NCBI RefSeq assembly: GCF_014652135.1
Contig: NZ_BMYF01000009.1
Location: 1-36,912 of the forward strand
Direction of reading: 5' to 3'
DNA: 36,912 nt
Source of the DNA: Mongoliitalea lutea
GTDB lineage: Bacteria > Bacteroidota > Bacteroidia > Cytophagales > Cyclobacteriaceae
The translations under genes and the position numbers were made by a program. The notes beneath the pieces are model-generated. The model saw only the letters and a program-made list of their open reading frames with translations, was not told the DNA's origin and did no database searches. Of the stretch, positions 34,387 to 36,912 are shown piece after piece. Positions within the stretch are counted from its first letter, which is position 1. Every line of letters starts with the position of its first letter.

Positions 34387-34680
34387 ATTCGACTCCTACC
34401 GGAGTCGGGAATTATGTATGGCCTGTCCTTTTTCTACCCCGAGTTGCGACTCGGGGCTAATACCCTGCGGGATTGAACTCCTTGCGGAGTTAGACTAAGT
34501 AGATAAAAACCCGCTTCTCGAAATTTGCAATTTCGGGAAACAGATAAATGGAGATTTGCAATCTCCTTGGGTAGTCGTCTTATCAAGCCAAATAATCACT
34601 AAGTTTAAAAAGATTGCCCTCGAAGATTACAAATCCTCATTCATCTTCAGACCGTGATAACAAATCTCGGACAGCGTAGG
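34387..34680. repeat. REP-like hairpin cluster, copy 1
   Basis: A ~290-bp unit repeated at 36341-36628 in the same orientation. It contains at least five short hairpins: GACTCC-TACC-GGAGTC (34391-34406), CCCCGAGT-TGCG-ACTCGGGG (34437-34456), AACTCC-TTGC-GGAGTT (34476-34491), CGAAAT-TTGCA-ATTTCG (34519-34535) and GGAGAT-TTGCA-ATCTCC (34550-34566). It ends in AAATCTCGGACAGCGT. Between the copies most stems are kept while loops change (TGCG/TGCC, TTGC/TATC), so the folded form seems selected. This resembles REP/BIME-type elements moved by RAYT transposases; no such transposase gene is in the window. Confidence 0.8.
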
Positions 34681-34765
34681 ACTACAATTCCCCAAATAGC
34701 CCTAATCGGATATTTAAAATCATTACTTGAAATAACGACCATCCAAACTTTTAAAAATCATGTTC

Positions 34766-34794
34766 GTTACTTTTGGCATCGCCCCAAAAGTAAC
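34766..34794. repeat. Strong palindrome (REP-like), 11-bp stem
   Basis: GTTACTTTTGG-CATCGCC-CCAAAAGTAAC is a perfect 11-bp inverted repeat with a 7-base loop. The stem-loop and the following AACCAAAAAGTC are of a kind widely repeated in Bacteroidota intergenic DNA, as I recall. It has no terminal U-run on either strand and is not placed right after a gene, so it is more likely a repeat element than a terminator. Confidence 0.7.
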
Positions 34795-34973
34795 CAAAAA
34801 GTCTAGTCAGAAAAATCCTTCTGCCCACAAGGCCACCGCCGGCCCGGTTTTCTGACTTCCTCCCCGCTGCGTCTTGTGCTAATGATAGGACTGGCAAAGT
34901 AGATACTTCTAGCGGATATCCTTGATAAAGCTAAAGATTTTCCCTTAATCTCCTAAACACTCTCCATCCGTGA

Positions 34974-34994
34974 AATCTGTGGACAAGAAAACAT
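34974..34994. repeat. Dispersed 'ATCCGTGAAATCTGTGGAC' repeat
   Basis: ATCCGTGAAATCTGTGGACAA here is closely matched near the window end (CTCCGTAAAATCTGTG at 36886-36901, then ATCTGTGGACAAAAA). It is related to the AATCCGTGATTC repeats around the GxxExxY remnant (13085-13190, 13628-13643). It appears to be a genome-wide interspersed repeat. Confidence 0.55.
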
Positions 34995-35035
34995 TCTGCA
35001 ATCGCTATCCAAACACCTCTCCGTTTAAGATCTCA

Positions 35036-35099
35036 GGGCTAACGCCCCTCTCCTGAGCCAGCGTAAATCAATACTACGAAGATCGCAGGGCTTACGCCC
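35036..35099. repeat. Two GGGC-loop-GCCC hairpins
   Basis: AGGGCTAACGCCCCT (stem 35036-35039/35044-35047) and AGGGCTTACGCCCCT (stem 35088-35091/35096-35099) are copies of a short hairpin with 4-bp stems and loops TAAC and TTAC, 52 bp apart. They belong to the same style of short-hairpin repeats as the neighbouring clusters. Confidence 0.6.
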
Positions 35100-35159
35100 C
35101 TTTTTCGTCTGGAACAGTTATTTCAACCTTATTTCACGAAGTATATTTCACCCTTAATC

Positions 35160-35311
35160 CATTTCACTACCCTCTAAAATTATCATCTAATATCGCGAAG
35201 CTTATATCAATCAATATCTATCCCATACCTTATTTCATTTCACTACCTCCTAAAAATATCAATCAATATCGCTAAGCTAATATCAATCAATATCTATTTC
35301 CCAATCAATTC
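35160..35311. repeat. Tandem direct repeat, 76-bp period, two copies
   Basis: CATTTCACTACC begins at 35160 and again at 35236; the shared blocks AATATCGC-AAGCT-ATATCAATCAATATCTAT recur at the same 76-bp offset. The copies differ at scattered positions and by small changes. The unit is AT-rich, contains the sub-repeat ATATCAATCAATATC, and codes for nothing obvious. Confidence 0.7.
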
Positions 35312-35408
35312 GCGTAGCTTTCTGTACCCTATACTTGGTACTTCGTACATGGTTCTTTGTACTAGATCCTCATTACAACAACCCATCCTCTTATACGTAT
35401 GTATTCCT

Positions 35409-35453
35409 ACAAGGCAACCGGTACCGCCTCTCCAACTCCTTGTGGCGGTTTTT
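35409..35453 (+). promoter_or_regulatory. Pseudoknot/terminator-like leader element before the tandem-repeat protein gene
   Basis: Two interleaved 6-bp perfect stems: ACAAGG (35409-35414) with CCTTGT (35438-35443), and ACCGCC (35423-35428) with GGCGGT (35444-35449). The right arms are contiguous and a U-run (35449-35453) follows. The order A-B-A'-B' is that of an H-type pseudoknot, or of two alternative hairpins, the second a terminator. It lies 44 bp before the ATG at 35498. It could be a leader controlling that gene, a terminator for an unseen transcript, or chance. Confidence 0.4.
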
Positions 35454-35497
35454 GTATCTGATAGTATCTTCCACAACCAACTATTACCACTACTACC

Positions 35498-36028
35498 ATG
35501 AAAACCACATTCTTAACAATTCTCGCTTTTGCATGCTGCTTCACGCTCCGGGCACAGACCTTTCATACCTTTCCAACCCAGAATGGCATCAGTTCCCCAT
35601 TCCCTACCCAATCCGTCACTCCTGCCCCGAATAGAGCCAATACCTTCCATGTGTACGAGCACACCAATGGAATCCGTAACATTGCACCTTCCCAAGTAAT
35701 TCAAGTGCACCCAAACGGCACCAAGCAAGTATTCAACACCCGAAATGGAATCCAGGAAATCACACCCGTGCAGGTAATCAAACCCATGCCCAATGGGGGT
35801 TCACAAATATTCCAAACCCAATCAGGTATTCCCAACATCGTTCCCAGCCAAACCATCCAACCCAACAATCGTGGTGGCATCGATGTATTCCAAAATACCA
35901 ACGGCATACAAGCCATTACCCCCAGTAAAAGCATCCAACCTATGAATCCCAATAGCTATGGGGTGTTCCAAAATACTAATGGTATTCAATCCATATTCCC
36001 TCATTCGGTGATCCAAAGAAAGGACTAG
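35498..36028 (+). CDS. Secreted protein made of six ~26-residue tandem repeats
   Basis: A 176-residue protein with a signal peptide (about 1-20, MKTTFLTILAFACCFTLRAQ). The entire mature part is tandem repeats with consensus roughly [V/I]F-x-T-x-N-G-I-x-x-I-x-P-S-x-x-I-Q-P-x-P-N-G (about 26 residues, 78 bp). The sixth copy is truncated, ending VIQRKD. The first copy is the most diverged. No lipobox or enzymatic motif is seen. A repetitive, Asn/Gln/Pro-rich secreted protein may be structural or surface-exposed; I do not recognise a family. It is the only plus-strand gene in the right third of the window and is flanked on both sides by REP-like hairpin clusters. Confidence 0.8.
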   Translation: MKTTFLTILAFACCFTLRAQTFHTFPTQNGISSPFPTQSVTPAPNRANTFHVYEHTNGIRNIAPSQVIQVHPNGTKQVFNTRNGIQEITPVQVIKPMPNGGSQIFQTQSGIPNIVPSQTIQPNNRGGIDVFQNTNGIQAITPSKSIQPMNPNSYGVFQNTNGIQSIFPHSVIQRKD

Positions 36029-36340
36029 GGGAATTGAAATGAAGAATGAGGGCTCTCACGGAATACACAAAAAGCGCAGAAAAATATCCAGAGAAATGTC
36101 CCATATTTTCAGAATAATTAAAGGAATATAGCGTCTATTTTGACGGCAAGTTAATGAAAAGGCAGATAGAAGAATAGGAATAAAAGTAGGTATGGAGCAG
36201 TCATGGAAAATTGAATGTCCAATGATGAACGTCGAATGAATAATAATGAAGTTTTGGCTATCCCTGTATACTGACGAGGCTGGTAATAAAAGTGAAAGGC
36301 TGGATTGCTGCCTCCCCTTTCTTTGCCTATAACCCTCCTA
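36029..36340. other. Non-coding gap after the tandem-repeat gene
   Basis: About 310 bp without a credible gene or clear terminator. It contains low-complexity 'GAATGTCCAATGATGAACGTCGAATGAATAATAATGAAG' -like short direct repeats around 36210-36250 (units AATG-TC-AATGA), another pattern frequent in Bacteroidota intergenic DNA. Nothing else is recognised. Confidence 0.5.
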
Positions 36341-36628
36341 ATTCGACTCCTACCGGAGTCGGGAATGGTGAATGGGGCATCTTCTTTTCACCCCGAGTTG
36401 CCACTCGGGGCTAATACCCTGCGGGATTAAACTCCTATCGGAGTTGGGGCTGCATACCCGCTTCTCGAAATTTGCAATTTCGGGAAACAGATAAATGGAG
36501 ATTTGCAACCTTCTTAGGTAGGCCGTCTTATCAAGCCAAATAACTCCTAAGTTTTAGAAAGATTGGCCTAGAAAATTACAAACCCTCAATTATCTACCAA
36601 CCAAGATTACAAATCTCGGACAGCGTTC
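36341..36628. repeat. REP-like hairpin cluster, copy 2
   Basis: Second copy of the unit at 34387-34680, same orientation, with matching hairpins: GACTCC-TACC-GGAGTC (36345-36360), CCCCGAGT-TGCC-ACTCGGGG (36391-36410), AACTCC-TATC-GGAGTT (36430-36445) and CGAAAT-TTGCA-ATTTCG (36466-36482). The fifth hairpin has decayed (GGAGATTTGCAACCTT at 36497-36512). The unit again ends in AAATCTCGGACAGCGTT. The two copies flank the tandem-repeat protein gene. Confidence 0.8.
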
Positions 36629-36657
36629 AAACAAAAACACCCTCTCAACATCCAATT

Positions 36658-36729
36658 CGACCCAATTCTGGGTCGGCCGGTAACTCTGGTAATTGCTTTT
36701 TGCTATAAACATGTGACCTCTTCGAGGTC
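36658..36729. repeat. Two further REP-like hairpins
   Basis: CGACCC-AATTCT-GGGTCG (36658-36675) and GACCTC-TTC-GAGGTC (36715-36729) are perfect 6-bp-stem hairpins of the same style as the cluster just upstream. The remaining ~180 bp to the window end hold only a dispersed 'CTCCGTAAAATCTGTG' repeat (36886-36908). Confidence 0.65.
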
Positions 36730-36912
36730 GTAATTGACAATCATATTTCGATGAGCTACCCAAAAAAATTACATCAAACCCAACAAATCAATCATCCCCA
36801 ATCCCGGAGCTTGCGACCAAATTTTATAAATCCATCCATCCATTAATGTCAGCTACCAAGGAAATCTTCTAAATCATCCCTCCGTAAAATCTGTGCCATC
36901 TGTGGACAAAAA

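Larger units (their letters stand above)
34216..35497. other. 1.28-kb non-coding stretch rich in hairpins and repeats
   Basis: No gene with credible coding features is seen between the divergent lipoprotein gene and the tandem-repeat protein gene. The stretch holds a ~290-bp hairpin cluster (34387-34680), a strong 11-bp-stem hairpin (34766-34794), a dispersed 'ATCCGTGAAATCTGTGGACAA' repeat (34974-34994), two GGGC-loop-GCCC hairpins (35036-35099), a 76-bp tandem repeat (35160-35311) and a pseudoknot-like element (35409-35453). A short minus-strand frame at 35294-35476 overlaps these and is not credible. Confidence 0.7.

Noticed and set aside
34387-34680. Regular short hairpins considered as a CRISPR array
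   Set aside because: The units differ in sequence and spacing, there are no equal-length unique spacers and no cas genes; they fit REP-like elements better.
35294-35476. 60-codon minus-strand frame
   Set aside because: It overlaps the tandem repeat and the pseudoknot-like element, lacks any known feature, and looks like a chance frame.

Overview
The window looks like an accessory, defence-island-like stretch of a Bacteroidota chromosome, most likely a Cytophagales/Cyclobacteriaceae-type marine bacterium. This is inferred from several things: BACON domains, a DUF4846-type lipoprotein, an AT-rich genome with few strong Shine-Dalgarno sites, very tight operons, and REP-like hairpin clusters of a kind common in that phylum. 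No rRNA, tRNA or CRISPR array was seen. The species cannot be named from the sequence.

Layout. (1) 1-2378: an IS21-family element (istA cut by the window edge, intact istB, three 24-bp-spaced terminal repeats), followed by two gene remnants (2379-2599 and 2715-2925). (2) 2966-15707, minus strand: a type I restriction-modification locus in the order hsdM, (broken GxxExxY gene), hsdS, DUF262/DUF1524 protein, DUF262 protein, an hsdR-head/hsdS-tail scar, a probable toxin-antitoxin-SecB-like chaperone module, hsdR. The scar suggests that two type I loci, one carrying DUF262 genes and one carrying the toxin-antitoxin-chaperone module, were fused by recombination. (3) 15708-16277: no intact gene, only remnants of another HsdR-like gene and of a small membrane protein. 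(4) 16278-33171, minus strand: nine tightly packed genes forming one AT-rich operon. (5) 33352-34215: a lipoprotein gene. (6) 34216-36912: mostly non-coding, with two ~290-bp copies of a hairpin cluster flanking a secreted tandem-repeat protein.

The nine-gene operon is the most interesting part. It begins with an SrfB-like protein (actin/Hsp70-fold ATPase signature) and an SrfC-like large P-loop GTPase. These are followed by a membrane-anchored subtilisin-like protease whose catalytic domain should face the periplasm, a four-TM protein, a second P-loop GTPase with duplicated helical modules, a large single-TM protein, a membrane-anchored periplasmic protein, a secreted coiled-coil protein, and an outer-membrane beta-barrel protein with two BACON domains. 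The predicted products therefore cover cytoplasm, inner membrane, periplasm and outer membrane. I infer an NTP-driven trans-envelope machine with a regulated periplasmic protease. Its role (defence, contact-dependent antagonism, secretion or envelope stress) cannot be decided from sequence, but its place next to a composite restriction locus favours a conflict function.

Within the restriction locus, HsdM/HsdS would methylate, HsdR would translocate and cut, the DUF262 pair could add modified-DNA restriction of the GmrSD kind, and the toxin module could act as an addiction or backup device. Overlapping ATGA junctions link several of these genes translationally.
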